Shown: positions 1 to 9,365, counted from the first letter of the stretch. The stretch: DNA of 64,000 nucleotides from Streptomyces sp. Ru71 (GCF_002920535.1 NZ_PQSS01000006.1:1-64000); one strand, 5' to 3'. The notes: generated from the sequence alone by a model not told the origin. Translations and numbers: made by a program.

Positions 1-1
1 A

Positions 2-73
2 ACCGCCAACGGCACCCAGATCCAGCTCTACACCTGCTCGGGCGGCACCAACCAACGCTGGACCCGCACCTGA
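2..73 (+). CDS. C-terminal end of a ricin-type lectin domain protein (partial)
   Basis: Only the last 23 codons lie in the window. They include the QIQLYTC and NQRW elements typical of a ricin B-type beta-trefoil repeat (the QxW motif), so the full protein probably ends in a carbohydrate-binding CBM13-like domain. The stop is TGA at 71-73, and the next gene, also lectin-bearing, starts 27 bp later in the same direction, so the two may be co-transcribed. The enzymatic part of the protein is outside the window and cannot be judged. Confidence 0.75.
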   Translation, partial: TANGTQIQLYTCSGGTNQRWTRT

Positions 74-100
74 TGGACCTGCAACCGAAAGGGTGAATCG

Positions 101-1468
101 ATGACGGCCTACGGTGCGGCTTCCCTCGTCCCTCCGGAAAGACATCAGTGGTGGTCCCGGGTGGCCGCCGTGGTGGCGGCGATCCTCGCGATCGGCATGC
201 TCTCCGTGGTGAATCCGGCACCCGCCGAGGCGGCGACCGTGGACACCAATGCCTGGTACGTCCTGGTCAACCGCAACAGCGGCAAGGCGCTGGACGTCTC
301 TGGCGCGTCCACCGCCGACGGCGCGCGGGTCAGCCAGTGGACGCGCAACGACGGAGCCAACCAGCAGTGGCAGTTCGTGGACTCGGGAGGCGGCTTCTAC
401 CGGCTCAGGGCCCGGCATTCGGGCAAGGTTCTCGACGTGGCCGGCGCCTCGACCGCCGACGGCGCCGCGATCCAGCAGTGGGCCGACGCCAACGGGGCCA
501 ACCAGCAGTTCCGCCTGGCAGACTCCGACGCGGGTCACGTCCGGCTGATCAACCGCAACAGCGGCAAGGCGGTGGAGGTGCAGGGTGCCTCCACCGCCGA
601 CGGCGGCAACGTCGTCCAGTACACGGACTGGGGCGGCGCCAACCAGCAGTGGCGGATGATCAAGCTGTCGTCCGGTGGCGGTGGATGCGGTAGCGCCCCG
701 ACTCTGGCGAGCGGTACGCACACGATTCAGAGCGGCGGTAAGAGCCGCAGCTTCATCCTCAGGGTTCCCGACAACTACGACAACAGCCACCCCTACCGGC
801 TGATCTTCGCATTCCACTGGCGGGGCGGAACCGCCGGCGACGTCGCCACGGGCGGCACGAGCGGGACCGCCTGGTCCTACTACGGCCAACAGGAACAGTC
901 GAACAACAGCGCGATCCTTGTCGCGCCACAGGGCCTCGGCAACGGCTGGGCCAATTCCGGCGGTGAGGACGTCACCTTCGTCGACGACATGATCCGGCAC
1001 ATCGAGGGCGGCCTCTGTGTCAACCCGGCACAGCGTTTCGCCACGGGATTCAGTTGGGGCGGCGGTATGAGCTACGCACTCGCATGCAGCCGGGCCAACG
1101 TCTTCAGGGCCGTCGCGGTCATGTCCGGTGCCCAGATCAGCGGGTGCAGCGGCGGCACCCAGCCCATCGCCTACTTCGGAATCCACGGCGTCAGCGACTC
1201 CGTCCTCGACATCAGCCAAGGACGGTCCCTGCGCGACAGATTCGTCAGCAACAACGGCTGCACCCCCCAGAGCCCGCGCGAGCCCGCGCCGGGCAGCCGA
1301 ACGCACATCACCACCACCTACTCGGGCTGCCGTGCCGGCTACCCGGTCCAATGGGCCGCGTTCGACGGAGGCCACATACCCGGTCCCGTCGACGGCTCCC
1401 CCGCCGAAAGCGGCGTCGCCACCTGGACCAAAGCAGAGATCTGGAGGTTCTTCGCACAGTTCCAGTGA
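101..1468 (+). CDS. Secreted ricin-lectin / PHB depolymerase-type esterase
   Basis: A 455-residue exported protein. Residues 17-45 form a Sec-type signal ending in AEA. Residues about 50-191 contain three beta-trefoil lectin repeats, each with a NQQW/NQQF motif and an STADG turn. A glycine-rich linker leads to an alpha/beta hydrolase domain (about 195-455) of the polyhydroxybutyrate depolymerase / feruloyl esterase (LpqC-like) type. The nucleophile is Ser318 in GFSWGG; Asp in HGVSDSVLD and His in FDGGH are the likely remaining triad members. It probably hydrolyses acyl or feruloyl esters on a polysaccharide held by the lectin domain. The start is preceded by GAAAGG. A strong hairpin follows the stop. 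Exact substrate is unknown. Confidence 0.88.
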   Translation: MTAYGAASLVPPERHQWWSRVAAVVAAILAIGMLSVVNPAPAEAATVDTNAWYVLVNRNSGKALDVSGASTADGARVSQWTRNDGANQQWQFVDSGGGFYRLRARHSGKVLDVAGASTADGAAIQQWADANGANQQFRLADSDAGHVRLINRNSGKAVEVQGASTADGGNVVQYTDWGGANQQWRMIKLSSGGGGCGSAPTLASGTHTIQSGGKSRSFILRVPDNYDNSHPYRLIFAFHWRGGTAGDVATGGTSGTAWSYYGQQEQSNNSAILVAPQGLGNGWANSGGEDVTFVDDMIRHIEGGLCVNPAQRFATGFSWGGGMSYALACSRANVFRAVAVMSGAQISGCSGGTQPIAYFGIHGVSDSVLDISQGRSLRDRFVSNNGCTPQSPREPAPGSRTHITTTYSGCRAGYPVQWAAFDGGHIPGPVDGSPAESGVATWTKAEIWRFFAQFQ

Positions 1469-1481
1469 CACGCCCGCACCA

Positions 1482-1516
1482 CGGAGTGGAGCCAGGATGA
1501 TCCTGGCTCCACTCCG
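1482..1516. terminator. Bidirectional hairpin terminator
   Basis: A perfect inverted repeat with 17-base arms (1482-1498 and 1500-1516) and a one-base centre lies between the convergent esterase and SpoIIE phosphatase genes. It can form a stable stem on either strand. There is no strong U-tract, as is common in Streptomyces. Confidence 0.8.
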
Positions 1517-1576
1517 TCGACGTCTGTCCCGGATTGAAGGAGAGAGGTCTCGCCCCCCAGTGCGCGGCCGCGCTGA

Positions 1577-2698
1577 TCAGACGCGCGAGACCACGCTGAG
1601 GTGTGGGGTGCGGTGGATCGCGACCAGGGCGGCGTCGTCACCCAGACGGCCGCCGGTGTGGGCAAGCAGATCGCGGCGCAGATGTCGGACCAGTGTGGCC
1701 GGAGGGCATGCGGCCCAGCGGGCGACCCGCTCCGCCAGCGGGTAGAAGGTGCCGGAGGCGTTGCGGGCCTCGATGAAGCCGTCGGTGTACAGCAGCAAGG
1801 TGTCGCCGACGTCGAAAGGCACGGTGCTCTCGGTATGGGCGTCTGCCGGCACTGGGTGGACACCCAAGGGCGGAGCTGCGTCGGTGGCGACCGGCTGGGG
1901 CGCTTGGCCTGGCCGCAAGAGCAGGGGTGGTGGGTGCCCGCAGTTGGTGAGATGGGCGACGGGTCTGTCGTCGGGCAGGTCCAGGAACAAGGCGGTGATG
2001 AAGTGCTCGCCGCTCTCATCGTCAGTGACGGAGAAATCGGTGAGGTAACGCTGAACGTGGGCGTCCAGGGCGGTGGCGAGGTCGGGCAGGGTCGGCATGC
2101 GCGCGGCGGTCAGACGGAAGGCGCTGAGCAGCAGGGCGGCCTCACCGACAGCAGCCAGGCCCTTTCCGCGTACGTCCCCGATCAGCAAGCGGGTGGTGTG
2201 GTCGGCGCGGGTCGCGGTGTAGAGGTCACCGCCGATCTGGGTCTCCTCCTCAGCGGCCACGTAGTGGGAAGCGATCTGCAACGCTCCGATACGGTCCGGC
2301 AGCGGGCGCAGCAGCGCTCGCTGGGCCGCCTCGGCCACCGACTGAGCGCGGCTGAGCTGACGGCGGTGACGTTCGCGGACCACGGTGAACAGCACGATCA
2401 TCACCGACAGCGCAGACAGCGCAGCGATCTGAGCCAGATGGTTGCTCGTCGTCAGCCCACCGTGCAGGGCAGCGATGAGCACCTGCGCCGCGACCGCGAG
2501 CGCACCGACCGCCGCGGTGGTCTTGGGTCCGGCGAAAGACGGCGCGAGAGCCGGAGCGATCACCAGCAGCGGCCCCAGATGGACACTGGTGGGGGAATGG
2601 ACGTCGACGATCGTGATCAGCACGATGAGGGCGACTGGGATGAACACCAGCCAGGGACTGTTCTGATCTTCATCCATCCATCGGGCCCGCACTGCCAT
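1577..2698 (-). CDS. Membrane-anchored SpoIIE-type PP2C phosphatase
   Basis: A 373-residue protein. The N-terminal third has several hydrophobic segments (LVFIPVALIVLITIV, LGPLLVIAPALAPSF, a stretch around AVAAQVLIAAL, and SALSVMIVLFTVV), giving a membrane domain of about four helices. A short linker and a SpoIIE PP2C phosphatase domain follow, with metal-binding motifs GGDLY, GDVRGKG, YTDGFIEA and GDDAALV. Such proteins dephosphorylate anti-anti-sigma factors in partner-switching signalling. No anti-sigma or STAS gene is adjacent, so its partner is elsewhere. ATG at 2698 is preferred; a GTG three codons upstream is possible. A degenerate fragment of a close relative lies at 18199-18382. Confidence 0.9.
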   Translation of the reverse strand: MAVRARWMDEDQNSPWLVFIPVALIVLITIVDVHSPTSVHLGPLLVIAPALAPSFAGPKTTAAVGALAVAAQVLIAALHGGLTTSNHLAQIAALSALSVMIVLFTVVRERHRRQLSRAQSVAEAAQRALLRPLPDRIGALQIASHYVAAEEETQIGGDLYTATRADHTTRLLIGDVRGKGLAAVGEAALLLSAFRLTAARMPTLPDLATALDAHVQRYLTDFSVTDDESGEHFITALFLDLPDDRPVAHLTNCGHPPPLLLRPGQAPQPVATDAAPPLGVHPVPADAHTESTVPFDVGDTLLLYTDGFIEARNASGTFYPLAERVARWAACPPATLVRHLRRDLLAHTGGRLGDDAALVAIHRTPHLSVVSRV

Positions 2699-2848
2699 GC
2701 ACCTCACTGTTGGATGCCCATCAACCCCGCATCGCCGCCCACTGCTTGTACGGGCGGGTGCCGTGTGTGCCGCACGAACGCTGACTTCGTGTCAAAGCGT
2801 CACTGCGACAGCCGTGTGGGACATGGTCGAGGCATCTATCGGGTGCGC

Positions 2849-3271
2849 CTACGTGGTGTGCAGGGGTTCCTTGAAGGACCTTCGGAACACCGGCCCGGCG
2901 AAGGGAATGATCGAGGACAACATCTTCGACTTGAACGAAGTGGGATGCCGTTCGAGTCTGACGTCGACGCGGGTGCCGTCATCCGTGGGAGTCATCTGAA
3001 ACTGCCAGCCCCCTGAGCCGAAGGGCACCGAGTCACGGGTGGTGACGGTGACCCGCTTCGTCGAGGGATCCCATTCGTAGCGTGCACGCTCCCATGACTT
3101 GTCGTTCCCCTCGGTCACCTCTGCCCAGGTATCGCCCCGCTCGTGGACCCGGAAGTGCTCGGCGTCGATGGAGGGCCACTCCTCGACACGGGAGGGGCTG
3201 AAGTTCGTCAGTACGCCCATCACCTCATCTGGGCTCAACGAGGAGTTCACGTGGAAGTGCAGGGATGGCAT
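2849..3271 (-). CDS. SRPBCC (START-like) family protein
   Basis: A 140-residue protein. The N-terminal strand FHVNSSLSPDEVMGVLTNFSPSR, the central GDTWAEVTEG and RYEWDPSTKRVTVTTRDS strands and the long C-terminal helix containing SSIIPFAGPVFRRSF fit the helix-grip fold of the polyketide cyclase/SRPBCC superfamily, which encloses hydrophobic ligands. No catalytic residues can be named and the ligand is unknown. GGAG sits at a normal distance before the ATG. No operon partner is obvious: the SpoIIE gene is downstream on the same strand, 151 bp away. Confidence 0.75.
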   Translation of the reverse strand: MPSLHFHVNSSLSPDEVMGVLTNFSPSRVEEWPSIDAEHFRVHERGDTWAEVTEGNDKSWERARYEWDPSTKRVTVTTRDSVPFGSGGWQFQMTPTDDGTRVDVRLERHPTSFKSKMLSSIIPFAGPVFRRSFKEPLHTT

Positions 3272-3603
3272 GGTCTACTCCGTGGTTCGAGATGACCGCT
3301 ATGTCTCGGCGGCCTTCTGGAGGCGTCCCGCGGGGTGCGCGGCTCGCGTCACCGACGCCGCTGCACAGACCCGCCCTGCTGCGGTGCGGCACCTTGGCTT
3401 CTTGGGGGCCTCCTGGCAGGCGCACTGACCGGAACGCTCCAGTTTTCAGGATGCACCTCCGCCCAGCACTGCGCACCAGCAAGTGGCCGGCCCGAAGGGT
3501 GGTCGTTGTCCGGTACCAGGCTCAGGGAGCGATCCAGAGGCAACCTGCACCGATCAGGAGGAGACCGTGGCGCGCATAGGCGTCGGCCGTGGCCGACACG
3601 CGG
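3272..3603. other. Intergenic region without a supported gene
   Basis: About 330 bases between two minus-strand genes. Open frames exist on both strands but have no recognisable product, poor ribosome-binding sites and atypical composition. It presumably holds the promoter of the SRPBCC gene. Confidence 0.5.
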
Positions 3604-4152
3604 CTACGGTCTGTGGCCGGCGGCGCAGGTGCCGAGTCGGGTGAGCAGCCAGAAGGTGAGTGCGGTGCCCGTTCCGTAGGCGACGTGCGCCCCGAGATCC
3701 CAGGCCACGCTCTTGGCGTCGTACTGCCAGATCGGCTTGTAGAGCCCTGCAATGGGCAAGGTGACGTAGTCACCGGCGAAGACCGCGGCACCGAAGGGAA
3801 CGCCATACCCCGGGGAGGGCCTGGGCAGTGATCCGGCCACGATGCCGTACGCCGCGCCCGCCGCTGATCCGTAGGCCCAGTGCGCGACAGTGCTCGTGAG
3901 CCAGGCGGAACCATCAGGAAGCCGGCGCTGGGTGAAGCCCTCGATCACCCGCTTCGCCACCTGCCCTGGGTCAGGGGCCTTCTCCCAACTCTCGACCGGC
4001 GCAAATTCCCAGGCGAGCGGGCTGTCCGTCCCGCCTGCGCGACGGTACTTCAGATAATGGACGGCATCCAGACACACGGTTCCCACTACCCCGGCCAGCA
4101 GGCCCGCCGTCACCGCGGCGAGGGGAGTCAGCGGGTTCCTTCGGAAGCGCAT
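3604..4152 (-). CDS. Small integral membrane protein (DUF1440/YagU-like)
   Basis: A 182-residue membrane protein. Hydrophobic segments occur near the N-terminus (PLAAVTAGLLAGVVGTVCLDAV), the middle (YGSAAGAAYGIVAGSL), and the end (PFGAAVFAGDYVTLPIAGLY, GTGTALTFWLLTRL), suggesting four helices. The layout and the small-residue-rich helices resemble the DUF1440/YagU family, but the match is from memory of the fold pattern only. Function is unknown. GAGGAG precedes the ATG. It is flanked by intergenic DNA on both sides and looks monocistronic. Confidence 0.7.
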   Translation of the reverse strand: MRFRRNPLTPLAAVTAGLLAGVVGTVCLDAVHYLKYRRAGGTDSPLAWEFAPVESWEKAPDPGQVAKRVIEGFTQRRLPDGSAWLTSTVAHWAYGSAAGAAYGIVAGSLPRPSPGYGVPFGAAVFAGDYVTLPIAGLYKPIWQYDAKSVAWDLGAHVAYGTGTALTFWLLTRLGTCAAGHRP

Positions 4153-4469
4153 GACGCGATCTCCTCATCGGTCAGGGCCGCGAAGGCCGATGTCCTTCAG
4201 CACTCGCACTGCGGTTGCGTGACAGTGGGCGCGCATCGAGTATCCGGCGATCCGCGGAGCATCGCATGCCAGGCGACGTGCAGGCCCGGGAGCCGATTCT
4301 GTGTCGATGAGTGATACCTGGACGACAGATGGTTATCGTCCTGGAGGCTCCGCTGCACATGCCTGCTTTCGAGAATGTGGGCAGCTGAGGCACAGGCGCG
4401 GCTCCTGCACAACCGCGAGTGCCGCCGGCAGATCCAGACAGCGCAGGACCGTGTCCCCATGGGAGTTCC
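4153..4469. other. Divergent promoter region, no gene seen
   Basis: About 320 bases separate the minus-strand membrane protein from the plus-strand ABC-2/YhgE-like gene. No coding sequence is supported; it should contain both promoters. No clear palindromic operator was seen. Confidence 0.5.
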
Positions 4470-5774
4470 ATGACCTCGGCGGATTCCGAGCAGCAGCAAG
4501 GGCTTGTGCGCGCGTTTGCCGTGGCACGTCATGGCAGGCTCTGGCTCGTGCCGACAGCCCTGTGCGCGCTGGTGGCGCTCTTCCTGACGCTGCTCTATAT
4601 GGGCGGCATCCTGGACCCGAACGGAAACCTGCGCCGGCTGCCGATCGCCCTGGTCGACACGGACCAGGGGCCGCCGCTGCCAGGGCAGCAACAGACCTTG
4701 GGAGCGCAGGTGAGCCGATCGGTCGTCGCTGCGACGCCCGCGGGCACCGTGCAGTGGCGCCGGCTCAGCCCGACGCAGCTGCGGGACCAGTTGGCGTCGG
4801 GCAAGGTCTACGGCGCCCTGGTCATCCCAGCCGACTTCACCACCTCGGTAGCGGCGCTGACGACCCCCCGGGCCTCGGCGCGGCCCGCCCTCACGGTCCT
4901 GACCAACCCCGGGCTGGGCAGCCTCGGCTCCTCCCTGGCCAGTCAGATCAGCCAGCGTGCGGCTCACCAGGCATCCCTGACGATCGGCCGACAGCTGATG
5001 AAGCAGGCTTCCAGCCAGGGCGTCGACGCGACGACCCGCGCGCTCCTGGGCGACCCGATCACCGTCACCACCCGAGTGGGCCACCCCATCGGCCGACACA
5101 GCGGCCTCGGCCTGACCGCCTTCTACTTCACCCTGCTCCTGGTGCTCACCGGGTTCGTGGGCGGAAACATCATCAACAGCGGCGTGGACTCGGGCCTGGG
5201 TTACACCGACACCGAGATCGGCCCCTGGCACACCCGGCGGCCAACGGTGCCGATCAGCCGCACGCAGACGCTGCTGTTGAAGATGCTCATGACCGCGGGG
5301 ATCATGGTGCTGACCACCAGCCTGCTGATGATCGCCGCGATCGCGATTCTCGGCATGGACGCTTCACATCTACCGCTGCTGTGGATCTTCTCCTACTGCG
5401 CGAGCCTGGCCGTGGGCCTGGGAGTGCAGGCCATCAACGCGGCCTTCGGCGGGATCGGCCAGGTGGTGTCCATGTTCGTGTTCATCGCCCTGGCCCTGCC
5501 GTCCTCGGGCGCGACCATTCCCCTGGAAGCCGTTCCGGGCTTCTACCGCTTCCTGGCCCTGTTCGAACCCATGCGGCAACTGACTGACGGCGTGCGGTCC
5601 ATCCTCTACTTCGACGCCCGGGCCGATGCCGGGCTGACCCGCGGATGGACCATGGTCGCCATCGGCTTCGCCCTCGCCCTGCTGTTCGGATTCGCCATGA
5701 CCCTCTACTACGACCACAAGGGGCTTCACCGCCTGATCGCGCGGCCTGCAGCACCAACCGGCCAGGCACCGTGA
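4470..5774 (+). CDS. YhgE/Pip-like ABC-2 type membrane protein
   Basis: A 434-residue protein with one N-terminal membrane helix (LWLVPTALCALVALFLTLLY), a large extracytoplasmic domain beginning RRLPIALVDTDQG, and about five membrane helices in the C-terminal half. This one-plus-five layout and the 'ALVDTDQG' strand are typical of the YhgE/Pip (phage infection protein) and ABC-2 permease group. These proteins are linked to export or to cell-envelope processes, but the substrate is not predictable. No ATPase gene is adjacent. The start at 4470 is chosen because GGGAG lies just upstream; an in-frame GTG at 4419 has no such site. Confidence 0.78.
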   Translation: MTSADSEQQQGLVRAFAVARHGRLWLVPTALCALVALFLTLLYMGGILDPNGNLRRLPIALVDTDQGPPLPGQQQTLGAQVSRSVVAATPAGTVQWRRLSPTQLRDQLASGKVYGALVIPADFTTSVAALTTPRASARPALTVLTNPGLGSLGSSLASQISQRAAHQASLTIGRQLMKQASSQGVDATTRALLGDPITVTTRVGHPIGRHSGLGLTAFYFTLLLVLTGFVGGNIINSGVDSGLGYTDTEIGPWHTRRPTVPISRTQTLLLKMLMTAGIMVLTTSLLMIAAIAILGMDASHLPLLWIFSYCASLAVGLGVQAINAAFGGIGQVVSMFVFIALALPSSGATIPLEAVPGFYRFLALFEPMRQLTDGVRSILYFDARADAGLTRGWTMVAIGFALALLFGFAMTLYYDHKGLHRLIARPAAPTGQAP

Positions 5775-5820
5775 TCGGCACCAGGCAGCCTGAGATTGGC
5801 TGGATCTTTCGGATCGCACC

Positions 5821-5859
5821 CGAGGCCGGTCCGGGCATGTGTTGCCCGGGCCGGCCTCG
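5821..5859. terminator. Bidirectional hairpin terminator
   Basis: A 17-base inverted repeat with one mismatch (5821-5837 and 5843-5859) and a five-base loop lies between convergent genes, 46 bases after the YhgE-like stop. Confidence 0.8.
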
Positions 5860-5878
5860 TGGTCCGGCCTTGCGGCTG

Positions 5879-6957
5879 TTACGGCTGGGCCAGCTCCCTG
5901 AACAGCGACTTGATCCGGTCCGAGTCGGCGATCAGCGGCAAGGTGTCGAAGTACAGCTCCCACTCGCCGTCCGGGCCGAAGCGTTCCACGATGCCGAACC
6001 GGACGGTGCCGCCCTTCTCGGTGGTGGCGGTGCCGTGCCACTCGACGTAGGTGGTGGTGTGACCGAAGGCCACCTGGCCCGCCTGGAACCGGACGTCGGC
6101 GGTGGCGAAGAACCGCTTCAAGTACGACCGCTTGCCGGCGGCGGTCCGCAGCGGGGCGTCCAGGCCGGGGCCGGAGAGCTTGTCGTTGCCGGAGCGTGCC
6201 ACGAGCCCGGCTACGTCCTCGCCGTTCCACATCGCCAGCCGCGCCGGGATTTCGTCTGCCCGGAACCGTCCGGCGTGGCGGCCTTCGGCCGTACCGGCCG
6301 GGCCAGGCTCCGTGACCGCCGCGCCGGCCGGCGTATCGCCTGCGGCCGGGTCGGCCACGCCGTCGAACAGGCCCTTCGGCACGGTCGGGACGGTGTCCCG
6401 GAAAAGGACGTAGCGGTCATAGTAGCGGCGTGCCTGAAGGGTCTTGCCGTCGTCGCCCAGTACGTTGCGGGCGATCTGCGGGTACGCCACCGTACGGCCC
6501 TTGAGCGTGACCTCGTTCCACTGGCCGAACATCATCACGCCGCCGTCGGCCACCACGTCGGTCCCGCGGTACTTCAGGTCCGGGGCGAGCCGGAGCGAGT
6601 TGGTGATGGAGGTGCCGATGGTGGTGCGGCCGCGCTGCGCGTCGCCCCCCGCCTCCCAGAGCGTGGCGTCCTCGTCGAAGATGTCGAGGTACGCCTGCAC
6701 GCGGGGGTGGCTCAGGTCGCCCAGGACCGGCGGCGTACCGGTGGGCATCTCGCCGAAGGCGATCTGCCGCTTCATGAACGCGCAGGCATTCGGGGTGATC
6801 CGCCCTCCAGGCGGTCCACCTTCGCGCGGACCTCGGGGCAGTCGCCCGAAGCGGCCGCCCCGCCACCCGACAGCGCCGCCGCCGCGGTGGAGGCCCCCAC
6901 CGCGAGCACCGCCACGGCGATACCGACCGCACCACGCCGACCCGTGAACCCGAACAT
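5879..6957 (-). pseudogene. Secreted SnoaL/NTF2-like protein broken by a frameshift
   Basis: The start at 6957 gives MFGFTGRRGAVG followed by an alanine-rich signal peptide and CPEVRAKVDRLEGG. That frame then closes at 6772. The next frame continues without interruption from RITPNACAFMKRQIAFG at about 6800 to the stop at 5879, giving about 300 residues with two SnoaL-like halves (VQAYLDIFDEDATLWEAGG; LKRFFATADVRFQAG). Joining the frames needs one extra base, most simply one more G in the GAGGGCGG tract near 6795-6803. Either the gene is inactivated or the base is a sequencing loss. A cytoplasmic product starting at Met 6775 would lack the signal peptide. NTF2-like folds serve enzymes and binding proteins alike, so function is open. 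Confidence 0.7.
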
Positions 6958-7072
6958 GTCCCCCACCTGTTTCTCCTCGTTGCCGCTTGCGTACGACAAC
7001 CATGCAGGTCAGGCCCATGACGGCGCGATTACCTCCAAGGTAATGGGAGTCCGCGCGCCACCTCCCACGCCG

Positions 7073-8086
7073 TCAGGTCCGTTCCGGGTGCCGGGCCAGG
7101 ATGATCTTTCCGGTGTTCTTGCCGTGCAGCATGTCCAGGAATGCGTCCACGATGTGCTCGAACCCGTTCACCACCGTCTGGTCCAGCGCCAGCCGGCCGC
7201 TCTGCAGATGGGGGACCGCGAACTCGTACAACTCCTCTTGCAGATCACGGTAGTTGCTGACCAGGAAGCCCTCCATGCGCAGGCTCTTCTCCACGATGTC
7301 CGAGTAGTTAACGTGCGGCGGGGGTGCGTCCGGGGTGTTGTACCGGCTGATCGTGCCGATCCGGACGATGCGCCCGAACTCGCGCAGTGCGCCCACCGCG
7401 GCGGCCAGTTGTTCGCCGCCCACGTTGTCGACGAAGACGTCGATGCCGTCCGGCGCAGCCTTGGCGAGCAGTTCAGCGGCGAGGCCGTCGTGGTAGTCGA
7501 ACGCCGCGTCGTAGCCCACCTCCCGGGTCAGGTAGTCGACCTTGGCCGCCGAGCCCGCGCTGCCCACGATGCGGCCGGCGCCCAGCAGCCGGGCGAAGCG
7601 GCCGGTGGCCGTGCCGACGCCGCCGGCCGCGGCGGAGACGAAGAGGTCGTCGCCCTCCTGGAGCCGGGCGATGCGGGTGAGGCCCACATATGCGGTCAGT
7701 CCGGTGCCGCCGAGGACGCTCAGGTAGGCCGTCAAGGGGACCCCGTCGAAGCGGGGAAGTCTGCGGATCTCCTCGGGTCGGACCACGGAGTGCGTGCGCC
7801 AGCCCTGCCGGTGGAACACGATCTCGCCCTCGGGCAGCCCCGGTGTCCGCGAGGCGATGACGCGCCCGAGGGTCCGGCCCTCAAGCGGTGTGTGGAGCGC
7901 GAAGCCGCCGGGCACGTCGTCCATCATTTCGCGGTGGTACGGGTCGACGGACCAGTAGAGGTTCTCCACGAGGGCGGTGCCGACCGCAGGATCGGGGATC
8001 GCGGACTCGACGAAGGTGAAATCCTTCGTGGTGGGGAAGCCGTGGGGGCGGGCGGTCTGGTGGACGGTGATCGCGTTCTCGGTCAT
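7073..8086 (-). CDS. NADP-dependent MDR oxidoreductase (curcumin reductase-like)
   Basis: A 337-residue zinc-free medium-chain reductase. The N-terminal GroES-like half contains LYWSVDPYHREMM, the pattern of the prostaglandin/curcumin reductase (YncB-like) subfamily. The Rossmann half has AAAGGVGTATG for NADP binding and FDYHDG, then DVFVDNVGGEQL. These enzymes reduce the double bond of alpha,beta-unsaturated ketones or aldehydes in the cytoplasm. The gene is divergent from a LysR regulator 100 bp away, with a clear operator between them, so it is probably that regulator's target. Substrate unknown. Confidence 0.9.
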   Translation of the reverse strand: MTENAITVHQTARPHGFPTTKDFTFVESAIPDPAVGTALVENLYWSVDPYHREMMDDVPGGFALHTPLEGRTLGRVIASRTPGLPEGEIVFHRQGWRTHSVVRPEEIRRLPRFDGVPLTAYLSVLGGTGLTAYVGLTRIARLQEGDDLFVSAAAGGVGTATGRFARLLGAGRIVGSAGSAAKVDYLTREVGYDAAFDYHDGLAAELLAKAAPDGIDVFVDNVGGEQLAAAVGALREFGRIVRIGTISRYNTPDAPPPHVNYSDIVEKSLRMEGFLVSNYRDLQEELYEFAVPHLQSGRLALDQTVVNGFEHIVDAFLDMLHGKNTGKIILARHPERT

Positions 8087-8130
8087 GACGGGACCGTAGG
8101 TCGGGAATGGAGACTTCGGGCAGGTCGTTG

Positions 8131-8167
8131 GGCTCATGTGACACCCCGTTCCATGAGCCGTTCTCAT
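8131..8167. promoter_or_regulatory. LysR operator in the divergent promoter
   Basis: GGCTCAT (8131-8137) pairs with ATGAGCC (8153-8159), and the second arm is also part of the dyad ATGAGCCGTTCTCAT (8153-8167), which fits the T-N11-A LysR box exactly. The site lies between the oxidoreductase and LysR start codons and should control both. Confidence 0.7.
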
Positions 8168-8186
8168 ACCCTGAGGTGAGCGCCCT

Positions 8187-9140
8187 GTGGCCCGCATGAC
8201 CGACACCGATCTCGCCCCGCACGAACTGCGCATCCTGGTGGCGGTTGCGGACGCGGGCGGCTTCTCGGCCGGGGCCGAGGTGCTCGATCTGACACAGTCC
8301 GCGGTCTCCCACTCGGTGCGCGGCAGCGAGCGCAAGATCGGCGCCGTTCTCTTCGAACGCGGCCGCAGCGGTGCGAGACCCACTCCGGCCGGGGAGAAGG
8401 CTGTGGCATATGCGCGCCGAATCCTGCGGCTGCTGGACGTGTTCGTCGCCGAGGTGCGGGAAGCTGCCCGCTCCGAGACGATGCAGGAGCCGGAAGGCAC
8501 GCTGCGGATCGCGGCCTTCCGCAGCATCGCGCTGCATGTGCTGCCGCCGGTCCTGCAGCGGCTGCGCGCACGGTATCCCCGGATCGAGCCGCAGGTGCGG
8601 ATCGTCCGCGAGCTCGGACGTGGCGGGGCAGGCGAGGTGGCCGACGGACGGTCGGATCTCGCCATTGTCACCTTGGACGGAGCGCAGTTGCCGGCGGGGC
8701 TGGTGGCGAGCGGACTCTTCGAAGAGAGCTACTCCCTGGTGCATCCCGCCGGACACCCGGCTCCGCGCTCGCTGCCGCTGGTCGACTGGGCCGAGAACTG
8801 CGGCTCGTACACCCGCGCCTGGTGGGAGGCACAGGACTGGATCCCCAAGGCCACGATCGAGGCCGAGGACGACGGAGCCGTGCTCTCGCTCGTGAACGGG
8901 GGCCACGGAATGGCGATCATGCCCGCGCTCTCACTGATCGGCGCACCGGACTCGATCGAGATCACCGATCTCGGTCCGGAGCGCCCGACGCGCCGTGTCG
9001 GCTACGTCACCACCCCGGAACTGGCCGCCTCCGCCGCCGTGCGCGCTCTGGTACGAGAGCTGCGGGCCGCCGGCTCGGCCCACCACCGGCATGAAGAACC
9101 AGCACCCCTCACCGGCCACCATCATGCGCATTCTGCGTGA
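8187..9140 (+). CDS. LysR family transcriptional regulator
   Basis: A 317-residue LTTR. The winged helix-turn-helix is at residues about 10-68 (ELRILVAVADAGGFSAGA, then LTQSAVSHSVRGSERKIG and LFERGRSGARPTPAGE). The effector-binding domain starts near residue 97 (GTLRIAAFRSIALHVLPP). The GTG start has GAGGTGAG at good spacing; an ATG three codons in is the alternative. It most likely autoregulates and activates or represses the divergent oxidoreductase through the dyad at 8131-8167. The His-rich tail (HHRHEEP, HHHAHSA) is unusual but may only reflect a lengthened C-terminus. Effector unknown. Confidence 0.9.
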   Translation: MARMTDTDLAPHELRILVAVADAGGFSAGAEVLDLTQSAVSHSVRGSERKIGAVLFERGRSGARPTPAGEKAVAYARRILRLLDVFVAEVREAARSETMQEPEGTLRIAAFRSIALHVLPPVLQRLRARYPRIEPQVRIVRELGRGGAGEVADGRSDLAIVTLDGAQLPAGLVASGLFEESYSLVHPAGHPAPRSLPLVDWAENCGSYTRAWWEAQDWIPKATIEAEDDGAVLSLVNGGHGMAIMPALSLIGAPDSIEITDLGPERPTRRVGYVTTPELAASAAVRALVRELRAAGSAHHRHEEPAPLTGHHHAHSA

Positions 9141-9365
9141 ACATGGCGAGCACACGCATGGGAAACCCGGCTGGCCCCGCGGCCGAGCCCTTGATTCTGA
9201 CTCCGCGAGATGAGTGATCACCTCGTGCCCGCCTTGGCTTGTGCGCCCCATCAACTACGAGTAATGCCCGTGGAGATGGGCGCCGCGGAAGAGGAACAGT
9301 GATCGTCACGGCGGGGCTGAAAAAACACCCCGGCGGGCTTCGCGCGGAGACGGCGCGGCATGGTC

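Noticed and set aside
5645..8179. An 844-codon open frame on the plus strand
   Set aside because: It lies opposite the SnoaL-like pseudogene and the oxidoreductase gene, has arginine/glycine-rich nonsense composition and no domain; a typical antisense artefact of high-GC DNA.
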